Assembly: GCA_949825045.1 (NCBI GenBank) | Contig: OX463820.1 | Coordinates: 11,234,501-11,298,500 of the forward strand | DNA from: Argyresthia goedartella | Taxonomy: Eukaryota > Arthropoda > Insecta > Lepidoptera > Argyresthiidae | DNA: 64,000 nt | Reading direction: 5' to 3' | Shown: positions 45,691 to 56,600 of the stretch, piece after piece | Position numbering within the stretch: the first letter of the stretch is position 1 | Layout: the number at the start of each line of letters is the position of its first letter | Program-made: the position numbers and the translations under genes | The notes under the pieces: generated by a model | Database searches by the model: none | What the model saw: the letters and a program-made list of their open reading frames with translations, nothing else | What the model was told of the DNA's origin: nothing

Positions 45691-46149
45691 TAATATGAAT
45701 TATGAATACACTAAGGCACACTACACTTTTTTGCAAAAAAAAAAAGGGGGAGTGGAGGGGGAATCACTTCGGTGTATTTTCGACCATATAACTATGTTGT
45801 GGAAAAAGCTATACAACTGAATTTTCTGTGACTAATAGGCAACAATTTAAATAGGCAAATCCCCAAAAATCAGTCTATTTGAACGAATAGATTGGAAATG
45901 ACAGCCATTCAAAGTTCCGTCATTTTGTCACTAACTGAGTCGTCATCGATCATCAAAATTCTAAGACCTACAAGCTTGAAATTGTATACAAGCAAGGTCT
46001 ACCGTTCTCACAGAACCCCTAGTTTATTTTATAATTGAATTAGCCGTCGAAATTCCAGTAATTCAGTTTCATTCATTCAGTTATGTTGAATTCGTTTGTT
46101 GCACGAATGACAACGATGTCGTTAAATGCTTACCCCGATAACATCAGGA
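45691..46149. other. No gene recognised
   Basis: A-run and G-run near 45736-45760; otherwise nothing. Confidence 0.5.
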
Positions 46150-47215
46150 AATAGGCTATTTCATATGGGCTGCTAGTCAGCCCGGGAAGATCTCAAGCCA
46201 TGATTATGGGTACACGGCACTCACTTCACTCAATACAGGATATGCCCGTCGATCCTGTATTGTATGAGGGTACCATAATCACTTTCAGTGAGAAAGCTAA
46301 GAATATTGGGGTTATATTTGATAAATGCTGTCCTGCTCGCCCCATGTTTGTGAGGTCAGCAGACGAGTCATTTCATTTGGGTCATTTCACTCCTTCCGGA
46401 GATTGCTGTATCGCCTGCCACGGCAGACTAAACTCACGCTTGCTCAGTCCCTTCCTCCTTCCACGTTTAATAGACTATCGCGGATGCTAGTTGGGTCAGT
46501 GCAAAAGAAGAACAACTGAACGAACTCGAACGACTTCAAAACCTCGGGATTCGGTTTGTCTGCGCAAGTATGATCATGTCTCCCAGTATCGCAAGGAGCT
46601 ACGATGGCTTTCGATCCATCTTCACCGTGATATGCACATTCTCTCCTATCTATTCAATATTTTGCGAAAGAGACAGAAACAGATTAAAATTCTGATTCAG
46701 ATTCTTCCCGTTTCTCCACATATCTTCGAGAACCTTTTGAGTTTCTTTTCCCCAGGGATCGCAATCGGAGATCCTACACGGTGTCTCTCCTTTCAACTCC
46801 TCGGCAGAACACTGCCGCTTACGAACACTCAGATTGTGGAACGCACTTCCCTGCGCCATTAGGGATAGTCCCACAACTTTCACTATAGTGAAAAGATGGC
46901 AAGAGCATTTCCTTTCCCTTCCTTAATAGGTTTCATATTTATGTAGGTATATGTATGATATTTTATAGGTTATATATGTGCTAGCAACCTATTGTAAGTA
47001 TTTTATATTGTTGAGGTATAGATTTTTTTATTAGGTATATTTTATTTATATTTTTAAAGTAATTTTCGTATGTATTTTTACACTTTTATTTCGCAATACG
47101 ACTGTCCTGTTTCATTTGTCTTACCTAGGTTTGCTGGAAGCAATCTCCCTAGAGATGAGCTCTATATATATATAAGTCTGTTTATCTATAATTTTCTTAT
47201 AAAGAATATGAATGA
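46150..47215 (+). mobile_element. L-A copy: RT end to 3'UTR
   Basis: GLLVSPGRSQAMIMGTRH (46165-46220), YEGTIITFSEKAKNIGVIFD, then after frame changes LNSRLLSPFLLPRLIDY, RLQNLGIRFVC (46530-46560), YDHVSQYRKELRWLSIHLHR (46570-46630), HILSYLFNIL and RLWNALPCAIRDSPTTF-type sequence near 46840-46880. The 3'UTR ends after GCTGGAAGCAATCTCCC and GATGAGCTC. Best-preserved coding copy of this family in the window, still with several frameshifts. Confidence 0.78.
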
Positions 47216-47694
47216 GCACAATATAGTCCTTCAAACAGACCAAGTAACTGTTTAGATACTGCAATGGCTTTTCCTCTGTTGGGTCTTGGCACAGGATATG
47301 GTTACAGTGATACGCTTATTTTCAACCGGTTAAGAAACAAGAAACCGTGATATATTGGAGTGTTATGGTTTGCATTTAGTCTGAAATAGGTATGAAATTC
47401 CTTTGTAGGTTCCCTGCCTATGAAAGGTTCGCAGAAATTATCGCGCGTGGGAGCACTCTTACCATCTATCTAAGCCCCGCCCCTTATTTATTTTCACCAT
47501 ATAATATGTAGGTATTGAAATCTTGATAAAAAGCCAAAATGCAAACACATGACAGTTGGTCAATCTGTTGAATGGCGGTGAATTCATTCCAAGGTGGCCT
47601 ATGGCCGACTCCGCCGACTACAGAAACTGTGAGGTAACTCATCTCGAGAGACTAAAACAAACAACATAAATTTTACATTTTTTGTACCTAACTG
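47216..47694. other. No gene recognised
   Basis: Nothing identified. Confidence 0.5.
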
Positions 47695-48269
47695 GGGGTT
47701 TACCACAATCTTTTTCCGATCCAAATTAGGTTCAAAATAAGAACATCACCATGGCAACCATTTCCATTCCAATTCGCCTTAATGGGCTTTCATCATCATC
47801 ATCATTTCAGCCTGTTAACGTCCACTGCTGAACATAGGCCTCTCCAATCGCACTCCAGCGTGACCGGTCCGTAGCCACCTGCATCCAACGAGATCCAGCG
47901 ATCCGCACCAGGTCGTCGGTCCATCTCGTAGGTGGCCGACCCACACTGCGCTTGCCAGTACGTGGTCTCCATTCAAGGACCTTTTTGCCCCACCGCCCAT
48001 CCGATCTTCGCGCTATGTGGCCTGCCCATTGCCACTTCAGCTTGCTTATCCTACGGGCTATGTCAGCAACTTTGGTTCTTCTACGGATCTCCTCATTTCT
48101 GACTCGATCTCGTAGAGAAATACCAAGCATAGCCCTTTCCATAGCTAGCTGCGCGACATTAATGGGCTTTATTAACATAATACCAAGACTTGTTTTAAGA
48201 CGGTCGCGGTAATTTTGCAGATCAAATTAGGTTCCTAATCTGAATCGGCATAAGACTTTATGGTAACCC
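47695..48269 (+). mobile_element. M1 copy 2, split by an RTE-like insertion
   Basis: Left part 47695-47790 (ACCACAATCTTTTTCCGATC) and right part 48159-48269 (CAAGACTTGTTTTAAGACGG and AATCGGCATAAGAC) together make one M1 element with ends slightly decayed. The insertion is listed separately. Confidence 0.9.
47791..48158 (-). mobile_element. L-D copy 2: RTE-like LINE 3' end with TGATGA tail
   Basis: On minus the frame is open through the insertion: MERAMLGISLRDRVRNEEI, RRRTKVADIARRISKLKWQW, AGHIARRSDGRWGKKVLEW, GRPPTRWTDDLVRIAG and YVQQWTLTG, stop at 47807-47809, then a GATGATGATGATG tail. 5'-truncated, as is usual for LINE insertions. Flanked by TTAATGGGCTTT on both sides (47779-47790 and 48159-48170), a 12-bp target-site duplication. 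The coding part shows no frameshift, so this is one of the younger insertions here. Confidence 0.9.
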
Positions 48270-48610
48270 TTTACATACTTTGCTTAGTTTTAAACGAGTT
48301 TAACCACAAGTAAATGGAATCCCTCTTAGTTAAATCAGTGCGGCGAAATAGTTTGGTCATGAGGAAGAAGCGCTCTATATCACGCTTATTATTGCCTGTT
48401 GAATAATAGGCGAAACGTGGGTACAGTTGTTCTTGTGCCATCCTTGTGAGAAAATGACGTGACGTGCGTGACGTGACGCAATGTCATGTCATGCAATGCT
48501 GGAGCGGTCCGGCTCATTGGGACTTTATATAGAAGATCATCAACCACTGATCTCGCACCCAATCTTGTAAATAAAAGGTAAACAAAGAAATGTCAGTGGC
48601 CATTGTACAG
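48270..48610. other. No gene recognised
   Basis: Contains a repetitive GACGTG/ACGTGACG patch (48450-48480). Confidence 0.5.
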
Positions 48611-49006
48611 TAGTAGTTTATGTGACTGCTACATAATGGAGGGAATGAATACTCGAGAGTTTTAATGCCTTATTATACATACACTAGTTTATCTACACAC
48701 ATATCATAAGCTCTTTGATGTGTTCAGGAACCGCATGTTCGACCGGCATTGTGGCATTGATCATTGCTTTGCAATTGTTTAGCTTGTTCTGTAGTACCAA
48801 CTTCACAGACAAACTAGAGGCGGCACGCAGGCGGGAGTCGGCTTTCGAAATTTGTATGTCATAATTTGACAAATTTTGGTACATTATGGTCATATTGATC
48901 AATATTCAGATAAAAAATGAGTTTTTACCAAGAAAATCATTATGCTGGTCGTAACGTATGGTTTTTAGACGCAGTAAAGAGGGTTTATGATACGTGTGTA
49001 GATAAA
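48611..49006 (+). mobile_element. M2 copy 1
   Basis: 5' part TAGTAGTTTATGTGACTGCT, then inner inverted repeat GTTTATCTACACACATATCA (48688-48707) facing GGGTTTATGATACGTGTGTA at the right end (48981-49000). Middle: GGAACCGCATGTTCGACCGG, then GTACCAACTTCACAGACAAA. Copies at 53127 and 55837. Confidence 0.85.
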
Positions 49007-50663
49007 AATATATTATGAACGTCAAAGTCTTACCGCCGTACTCTTAATGAACCATTAATCCGATTCTAAATTTAAATTTACATACAAAATCGTTCACTAA
49101 GTAATCCTTAATTAATCATTAAACGACTCTGGGTATGGCGGTAAGGTTTTGTACTGGCCAATAACATTCTTTGTTCACCTTTAATCTACAAGAATGATAA
49201 TGATTGAAGTTAATTTAAAAAACAAACATAAATATTTACATACAGGCACATACATTGCTTCTTGTCCCACACTAGGATGCCCTGTGTCATGGAAACCAGA
49301 AAAAAGTGACGTCCACACATATAAAAATCCAAGATATGGGGTTTTTTTTTAGAACTATAGTTTGATTATGCATCTCTTGACAATCGATGCTATACAAAGT
49401 TAAATGACAGAGGAAGTACGAGAAATAATCGCGTTCTAATTGGTCAAAGGCCTAGTTGATGTTGCTGAACACCCTTTAGATTCTAAAGGAAGTTCAGCTA
49501 TAAAGTAGATGTTCTTATAGTAGAGCTAAGTAGCCAAGAACAATGGCGGAATTGGTGAGGCGGACGATCCGACAATATGTGTGCTGGAATTTCGTCAAAA
49601 AAGTTTTTGCCTAAAAATGTTATTTAATAGGACGATTTAAAGATTTTTTTAGCGGAAATCAGTGCGCGAGTTTTACCACTAGTGTCTATAACCTACTGCG
49701 GTAATCTACGTTGCGTGATTCTTTTGGAATGTGGTGAAATTTGTTGGTTTACCACTTAACTCAAATATGAAAACACCGATCTTAGTTTAAAACATTGATT
49801 TGTAAGAGATGGAGTCAGAAATACCAAATAGTACTTCTGTTTATATTCAAGCATTACCTACATTACTACCTTCATATCTAAATTACTTAAGAGAGAGCTC
49901 TCACCTCGAGCAGAAAGGTAGTAATGATCCAAAACCTTATGTGTTATCTACCTGTGCACCGCATTAAAAAAAAAAACGTTTTAAGTAGGTGCCTCCAATC
50001 CTTAAATGTCCTCCGGTAGCTCCAAACAAAACTTGAATTCACTTTACAGATGTTTTAAAAAAACTTGTAAAGTGACTCTTTATGGCAACGCATTTAGGTT
50101 CATTATGGCATTTATTACGCACTAGAACATATATTTACTATGATCATACAAACTCTGCTCTCTTGCCGTGGAATAACACCGCCTCATGCGCAATGCAATG
50201 ACCAACTTGTATCATCACATTGTACTATAATTATACTTACAATAAATAAACACGTATATACATAATATTGTGTCGACTACTCAGGAAATTCCGGAGCTCA
50301 CTCAGTAAAGGCGGCTGAATTTGGAGTCGCTTGTTCACTGGCTCCTCCCTGTAGTGCGCTTTTCACGATCTGTATGCTATGATCTTATAAACTACCTGTA
50401 GAAAAAATAACTTACATTGCGTTAAGACAGTTGGTAAGGTTCGGCTAAGCATATAAAGTGCATTTAGAACAATCTAGAAAGCATTGCGTTGAAATTGGTA
50501 AAAAGTGACGATATTTTCTTTATAGGCCTAAATTTTTTCTAGGTTCTTATTCTTACCTTGCAATATTCCATGAAAGAAAATTATCTCTCTGTAGTGACAT
50601 TTGCTACGAAAATTTCGCCCTTTCTTATCGTGAACATGATTTTTATGGCTAATATTTAATCGC
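49007..50663. other. No gene recognised
   Basis: 1.6 kb of AT-rich sequence; no motif in any frame. Confidence 0.5.
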
Positions 50664-50880
50664 ACAGCAAAAATACTGATTTTCACAGCAAAAAAGGATC
50701 GGCAAAAATACTTTTATGTTTTAAGTATTTTTTTTGTTCTTACATGTTCAACCTAATACGAAGGATAAAGGGGGCTTCGCTTCGCTCACCCCCTTTACCC
50801 TTCACCTAAGCTAGTACCGCAGTATTTTGCCCTGATATTTGCTGTGAAAATCAGTATATATTTGCTGTGCAAATCAGTGT
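50664..50880. mobile_element. Fold-back element with GC-rich centre
   Basis: Left arm CACAGCAAAAATACTGATTT then TCACAGCAAA (50671-50700); right arm on minus CACAGCAAATATATACTGAT then TTTCACAGCAAA. Centre GGGGGCTTCGCTTCGCTCAC (50771-50790), related to the patch at 12935. Confidence 0.8.
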
Positions 50881-50925
50881 TATTAAAGTACAGTTTCATA
50901 TTTCCCGATTTTTATTACCAAAGTA

Positions 50926-51084
50926 AGAGCCATTCTTAGAAGTCGCATTTGGCATCTATCAACAGCAGTGACAGAGCTATGCGTCGGTCTCCCTTCCTTT
51001 TCTACGCGAAACAAGGAGAAGTAGACTGACGTATAGGCTGTCCTTACTGTTGACAGATGACAAAAGCGAATCCTAGAAGGGCAC
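50926..51084. mobile_element. M4 copy 2: fold-back element
   Basis: Left GAGCCATTCTTAGAAGTCGC then ATTTGGCATCTATCAACAGC; right arm on minus CCTTCTAGGATTCGCTTTTG then TCATCTGTCAACAGTAAGGA. About 45-bp arms. Confidence 0.85.
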
Positions 51085-51594
51085 CACTTTACTTACCTAT
51101 TTTCTATTGATATGTCAGCCAGGCCAGGCCTCCGCCGCCGGTAAGGATGTTGAATTTACTGATTGGCTGAATGTGAGTGATAATCTGTGTCTATTCCACC
51201 CAATATGGGAAATGTGTGACGTATGACGTCTGAAATTAACATCTGATATTTATGAGATAAGATATCCATTGTCTAGGAACCGTATAGGTACATACATACC
51301 TGTTTAGGTACTATTAGATATACAATGATAGTATCTATACATAGATTATTACCTATATACTAAATTTGTAATCTACCTATATATCTTTACTTAAAATAAA
51401 ATTACTTTAAAGCTGATTAAAAATCAAACGAGCCATTTGTGGTCCCACGACCTTGATGAGGTCGTGTCGACATCATACCTCTTTGCTCACTAGGACTACG
51501 GCAACAGATATGCGATGTATCTAACCATCTCTTTCTTTCGCCACATAACAAAGCGGGACGGTAAGTGACGCTTACATTCGCATTCGGCAATTTC
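51085..51594. other. Spacer upstream of the MADF gene
   Basis: AT-rich, no motif; becomes GC-richer towards 51550. Confidence 0.45.
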
Positions 51595-51752
51595 CGTGCG
51601 CCGAGCCGACCCGATCTCCCCCGACAAGGCCGCGTCGTTCGTCGGCCGCGTCGTTCGTCGGCCGCGTCGGTTTAGTTAGTTAGTGTTACAACCGACTTTG
51701 GCTGGGCGTTACGTAGCGTTCCGACCAACATTAGCAGACAACCCAACAAAAT
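51595..51752 (+). promoter_or_regulatory. CpG-rich leader and probable promoter of the MADF gene
   Basis: Abrupt rise in CpG content. A 16-bp unit GCCGCGTCGTTCGTCG is repeated two and a half times in tandem (51629-51670). No TATA box is visible; TTAGTTAGTTAGTG (51672-51685) lies about 70 bases before the ATG. The exact transcription start is unknown. Confidence 0.5.
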
Positions 51753-52888
51753 ATGTCTGCAAAACCAAACGACTTATCGGCTAAAACCAGAGCGATTTTG
51801 ACGGAGTTTCTTGAAATGTACAAATGTCTTCCATCACTATGGGATAACGATGACAAATTCTATACTAATAAAGAAGCACGTGATGCCGCGTACTCTTTGT
51901 TGGTTGAAAAATACAGAGAATACGACAGCAGCGCCAATGTGGACACGGTGAAGAAGAAAATTGAAAATATGCGGACGAGTTACAAAAGGGAACATAGAAA
52001 GGTGAGTTGTTCTACAAAGCACTGTTTGAGGGATCGATTTCCCTGATGTCAAACCCAACTGACAGCTTGAAATCTGACAGCTTTTGAGCCACAGAGGTTT
52101 AATGGGTTTATTGTAGCTTTAAATAAAATTTAATCAAAGCAATCTTAAGTACCTTTACAACTAGATTTTATCTTATATTCCCAGGTTTTATCAACAAGGC
52201 GCTCGCCCAAATTGTGGTACTACCATTTGCTGACATTTCTGGAGAAGAGCTTCGATGAATTTTCATATTTGGACGGAGATAAGTCATATATGAGTGGTGA
52301 CGAGGATGAGGTTAGTTTTCGAGTAGGTTCAAGTAGTTTACAAAAAATCCTCTTGCCTTATACCTACCCTAGCTTCTAGACAACCTCCACATTTTTTCAG
52401 CTTAGAAGGCTTAAAAACGCTTTTTTTTTACTTTTTAACAGCTAATTGTAATAATATTTGGATGGTAAGTCAAATATGTAAGTTGTTTTTCTTTCCAGGT
52501 AAGTCTTCTGAGATCAATGTTGATCAATAAGACTGACGACGAGGACCAAGAAGCATATGGACCATCACAGAAGAAAGTCAAAGTAGAGGAAGAAGAAGAA
52601 TACATAATAGAGAACTTTGACGATAAATGCACTGAAAAAGATGATATGTTTAATATTTACTTGCATCCAGACAACACTACCATAGCTAATGAAAACGATG
52701 TAGATGAAGGTGTCTTAGCTAATGATAATATTGATAATGAGCCAGAATCTTTTGGTAAAACTGTTGGTCTGCAGCTAAGGGAGCTGAATCAAATGCAACG
52801 GACGATTGCTGAAAAACTCATCTCAGAGGTTATTTTTTACGGCCGACTAAATAAGTTAACATTATGCTCCAATTTGTACTTGAAATAG
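51753..52888 (+). CDS. MADF-domain (Myb/SANT-like) DNA-binding protein, three exons
   Basis: The only convincing host gene. Predicted join: 51753-52001, 52185-52310, 52499-52888, all three in phase 0, 254 residues. Donor sites read AAG|GTGAGT and GAG|GTTAGT; acceptors are TTCCCAG|G and TTTCCAG|G. The ATG has A at -3 (CAAAATATG). Residues about 14-110 form a MADF domain: AILTEFLEMYKCLPSLWD, YSLLVEKYREYDSS, VKKKIENMRTSYKREHRK, and in exon 2 SPKLWYYHLLTFLEKSF. MADF proteins bind DNA through a Myb/SANT-like fold and act as transcription regulators; a related domain also accompanies PIF/Harbinger transposases. Exon 3 adds a short basic patch KKVKVEEEEE (150-159), an acidic linker, and a C-terminal block LRELNQMQRTIAEKLISEV (218-236), reminiscent of but not clearly a BESS motif. 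The frame has no damage. Target genes unknown. Confidence 0.85.
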
Positions 52889-52929
52889 ATTTAAATAGAT
52901 GATAAAACAATGATTGAAGTGTTGTTGTG

Positions 52930-52935
52930 AATAAA
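52930..52935 (+). terminator. Poly(A) signal of the MADF gene
   Basis: AATAAA, 42 bases after the stop codon, followed by a T-rich run. Confidence 0.7.
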
Positions 52936-53126
52936 AAGTTTTTTTTTAATGAAAGCGTGTTATAATGATTGTAAATGTAACAAAAGGTAAGGTATCCTTT
53001 GCCTAGATACCTTCTTTATTTTAGGGCGCATTAGGATAAAACTTTTAAATGTAATTAAAATAAAGAAAAAATAACCTCTCTATACTTTGAAAAAAACAGA
53101 TCTATAAGTGTAGGTAAGCATCTAAA

Positions 53127-53544
53127 TAGTAGTTTATGTGACTGCTGCATAATGCCTAATTATGTACAGTTACATACACTAGTTTATCTACACACATATC
53201 ATAAGCTCTCTTTGATGTGTTCAGGAACCGCATGTTTGACCGGCATTGTGGCTCTGCAGTTGTTTAGCTTGTTCTTTAGTACCAACTTCACGCTGGCGGG
53301 CGTCGGCGTTCGAAATTTGAATGTCAGTACCAACTTCACAGACAAACTAGGGACGGCAAGCGGGTGGGCGTCGGCATTCGAAATTTGAATGTCATTATAT
53401 GTAGAAAAACTACACATAATGACCATAATGTGTAGTTTTCCAGATACAAAACGAGTTTTTACCAAGTAGTTTAACATAATGCTGATCGTAACGTGCGGTT
53501 TTTGAACGCAGCAAAGAGGGTTTATGATACGTGTGTAGATAAAC
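53127..53544 (+). mobile_element. M2 copy 2, with internal duplication
   Basis: Same left part (TAGTAGTTTATGTGACTGCT) and inner inverted repeat GTTTATCTACACACATATCA (53182-53201) facing its complement near 53519-53544. The word GTACCAACTTCAC plus TTCGAAATTTGAATGTCA occurs twice (53278-53325 and 53326-53393). Lies 240 bases after the MADF gene stop codon. Confidence 0.85.
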
Positions 53545-54478
53545 AAACTTAAAATATAAACTTAAAATATAATACTTCAGCTACATTCACAGCTAATTAA
53601 AAATTTATCGGAAGAATTCTAGATAAAGTCTGGACTTTACCTATTCGAAATACACAGAAAAGTCGATAGATATTTTGCCGTCGGCAACAATCAGGCCGCG
53701 GCCGCAGCCGCTACGTTACCCGACGGCTCAACCGGCCGCTTGGTTGCGCGCATCTCACCAGGAGCCCAGCGAGTCCAAGGAAAGTTCACCGCACCACTGG
53801 CGTACGTGCACCAGATCAAATTGATCTCCCCCACTTCTCTTCGCCCTTGGTAATATAACTGACCAGACGGTGGTTCACTAGATGTGGCGGATCATTATAA
53901 ATTGGTAATTGTGGTGATTTGTGAGAATAGGTATTCGAGTCTTAAGAGTGGATACCGCGCAATCGCACTTGTGCTCAATTGTTATTTGTTATTCATTACT
54001 ATTCATTAACTTTGGATTGTGTTGGTTTAACTGCGTAATGTATTTATGGTAATGGAAAACAGTCCAGTTAGAGTCGGGCTTTCTGTATAATTATAGTTTA
54101 TTGAGGACCTCGTTGAAATACCTTATTTACTTTTCAGAACCTAACAACCTAACCTTTATTATTCTCAAACCTCTTTTGAGCATCTTTTAATTTACCTAAA
54201 CTTTAAGCAGGTAGTTAGTTAATATAGTGAGTGATCGATCATACACGTAAGTACTCGTAGAATTATTTTTATCGTTATTTGATTAAATAATATCTTGTAT
54301 TGATATTTTATAATATAAATAAAGAGATGCCTCAATACCCAATATTCATAATCGTATCCTGTCACATTCTTTAGAAAAAATATGACTTGATATTTTTATG
54401 TTTTCGTGTTATGTGAAAAAATCTTGACAAACGAAAGGGATTTCAAAAGTAAATACCTACATGAAGGTAAACTTATCT
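53545..54478. other. Mostly unassigned, with a CpG-rich patch
   Basis: 53680-53860 is markedly GC- and CpG-rich (AGGCCGCGGCCGCAGCCGCT). It could be a 5' exon or promoter of an undetected gene, but no coding motif was found. Confidence 0.4.
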
Positions 54479-54512
54479 GAAAATATAGGTAGGTATACCT
54501 ACCTATATTTTC
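54479..54512. repeat. Perfect 34-bp palindrome without loop
   Basis: GAAAATATAGGTAGGTA followed by its exact complement TACCTACCTATATTTTC; a second short palindrome TGTGTATACACA follows. Confidence 0.9.
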
Positions 54513-54639
54513 TGTGTATACACACAGAATCAAAAAATGTATACCTTCGAAAACAACATATTGTAGGTAACAGTAATAACCCGTTTTCTGCCTCAGTAAA
54601 ATTTGAATTTACTGCTGGTCGAAAATATATGTCAATTAA

Positions 54640-54775
54640 GCAACCAATACGGTTCTGTGAAAGTACATATGATTGCCTCGCTCCGCCCCGCTTCGCTCGG
54701 CTCCAGGTTGTACATGAAGTTGTGACCTAACACAATCTAACTTTGTTATTCGGACAGAAAGTGACCTAGCAAATA
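54640..54775 (+). repeat. R2 copy 3
   Basis: AACCAATACGGTTCTGTG (54641-54658), CTCGCTCCGCCCCGCTTCGC, GAAGTTGTGACCTAACACAA and GACAGAAAGTGACCTAG in the same order as 15825-15955. Confidence 0.7.
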
Positions 54776-54837
54776 ATTCAGCTTCAAATTCTATTTATTA
54801 CTAGGAAATTATAGTTCAAATCGTATTGACTTGACAA

Positions 54838-54995
54838 AACGCGTTAATTAATAACGGGTTTTCACTATAACACAGTTTACGTTAAAACTAGTTTTACATT
54901 AATTAATATCAGTAAATTCTTGTTATTAATAGGAAGTTCTAGTATTATCTAAGGCACTTAGTAAAAACTAGTTTTAACCAGTGAAAACGCGTTCT
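54838..54995. mobile_element. Probable fold-back element
   Basis: Left GGGTTTTCACTATAACACAG then TTAAAACTAGTTTTAC; right GTAAAAACTAGTTTTAACCA then GTGAAAACGCG. Arms imperfect. The AACTAGTTTT core is itself palindromic. Confidence 0.5.
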
Positions 54996-55159
54996 AACTG
55001 AAAACGTGTTTTTACGGTAGCATAGACAACATACCCACTTTATAATTAACTTAAGTATACAATGGTTTCATGGTTTGCAGGTTCGATTCCTGACCTGTAC
55101 CAATGAGATAATCAATTTATCTTAAGTACATTATCGGTAGGTCCGGGATTAATCAATCA

Positions 55160-55560
55160 ACCAATCAATCAAAATGTCTTTATCACTGTAGATATTTACT
55201 ATACTTTGCAAACGTAATTTTTTGCCTCTTCTCTGCATTGGACCAGTGTGGGAGAAGGAGGGTGTAGAAACTCCCACATATTGATTTTTAGAAATTGGTT
55301 CTGTTTAAGTAATACAAACAGTAGTAATTATAATATTAAACAAGCTGGAAGCTGGAATGTGTTGAGTCAGATTAACCCCATACATTCCCGTAACTTAAGT
55401 AATCTTTACATTGTTATATCCATTTTTTTACAAAGTCGCTTTTACATTGTTTTTAAATTGCTCAAATGGCAATTTCAAAATCTCCAGAGGTATCTGGAAA
55501 TTGATGTAGTAGAGAATGTTCTCTGACCCTCGAAAGAATTGCTAACCTTCACGAGTCTAA
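55160..55560 (-). mobile_element. L-C copy: coding end and 3'UTR
   Basis: Reverse complement contains CTTAGACTCGTGAAGGTTAG, GAGAACATTCTCTACTACAT, ATTTTGAAATTGCCATTTGA, CCCTCCTTCTCCCACACTGG and ATATCTACAGTGATAAAGAC, the order seen at 40190-41000 in plus. Here the 3'UTR is uninterrupted, which defines the insertion point of the L-E fragment at 40.6 kb. Confidence 0.78.
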
Positions 55561-55564
55561 GCCC

Positions 55565-55670
55565 GTCATCAACCCGCACTGAGTCAGCGTGGTGGCGTAC
55601 GGCCCAATCTTACTCGAATCCGGTTAAAGGCCTGTGCCCCTCGTTGGGGAAATTAATGAACTACTTTGTA
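55565..55670 (+). mobile_element. RTE-like 3'UTR scrap
   Basis: CATCAACCCGCACTGAGTCA then CCCAATCTTACTCGAATCCG and AGGCCTGTGCCCCTCG, parallel to 44865-44985. Confidence 0.5.
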
Positions 55671-55836
55671 TACAACTTGGAAATCTCGAAGTCCGACCGC
55701 TAGGGATTGTAAAATAAGATTTATTTAACGTCATCAAAATCATGGATCAAAAAATAAATGCAGTCGAAAACAAAATAGAAAATAACATTATTTTACCATA
55801 ATTACTTGCTACAGACTATGGGGAAGAATACGCAAA

Positions 55837-56194
55837 TAGTAGTTTATGTGACTGATACATAACGGAGGGCATTAAAACTCGAGAGTTAATCACGCGAGAG
55901 TTTTAATGCCTAATTATGTACAGTTACATACACTAGTTTATCTATACACATATCATAAGCTCTCTTTGATATGTTCAGGAACCGCATCTTTGACCGGCAT
56001 TGTGACATTGAGTTGTTTAGCTTGTTCTGTAGTGCCAAGTTCACAGACAAAGTAGGGGCGGCACGCAGGCGGTGTTCGAAATTTGAATGTCATAGTATGT
56101 AGAAAATTTCAGATAAGAAATGAGTTGAGTATGCTGATCGTAACGTGCGGTTTTTGGACGCAGTAAAGAGGGTTTATGATACGTGTGTAAATAT
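55837..56194 (+). mobile_element. M2 copy 3
   Basis: Left TAGTAGTTTATGTGACTGAT; a hairpin GGCATTAAAACTC/GAGAGTTTTAATGCC (55868-55912) is retained in this copy; inner repeat GTTTATCTATACACATATCA faces GGTTTATGATACGTGTGTAA. The middle is shorter than in copies 1 and 2. Confidence 0.85.
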
Positions 56195-56195
56195 A

Positions 56196-56350
56196 CCGCC
56201 TTATTCATAAAAGTCTAATAAACCTATTTTAACTAAAATGCCGTTATAATTCGTTTGTCTTTGTCTGTCACTTTGAAATTTGTGTTTGTGAGAAAAGGAC
56301 AAAGCACATTTTAGCTATCATAGGTTTGATAAGTTTTATGAATAAGGAGG
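56196..56350. mobile_element. 155-bp MITE, CCTTATTCATAAAA ends
   Basis: CCGCCTTATTCATAAAAGTC ... facing arm on minus CCTCCTTATTCATAAAACTT; similarity continues through AAACCTAT and TTAGCTAAAATG-like words. No gene. It abuts the M2 copy directly. Confidence 0.8.
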
Positions 56351-56452
56351 AAACTCTTTAAGGGCACTGTATTACAAACACAAATTAATCTGAGATTTGC
56401 AACTTGATAAACATTGTCAACAGCAACAAAGAGTTTTATTCATTCTTCATAT

Positions 56453-56600
56453 TCGATGATGATGATGATGTCAGGACCATTTTCGGTCTCTGCGACTATT
56501 TCGGCTAATGAGAGCTTCGCTGGTGTACCCTCGTATTAGCTAATGCAGCCTATCTTGGCTTTAAATGTTCGCTGACACAAGGGACAGGTCAGTATTCATC
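56453..56600 (-). mobile_element. L-E copy 3: C-terminal zinc-finger tail
   Basis: On minus: CPLCQRTFKAKIGCIS, stop (where H would follow), then a basic/acidic end and a GATGATGATGATGATG tail (56456-56471 on plus). Same C2H2-like end as at 40850-40920. Confidence 0.6.

Noticed and set aside
55070..55110. tRNA-like B box CAGGTTCGATTCCTG
   Set aside because: The T-arm-like stem is present, but no A box or acceptor pairing is visible upstream; no tRNA or SINE was called.
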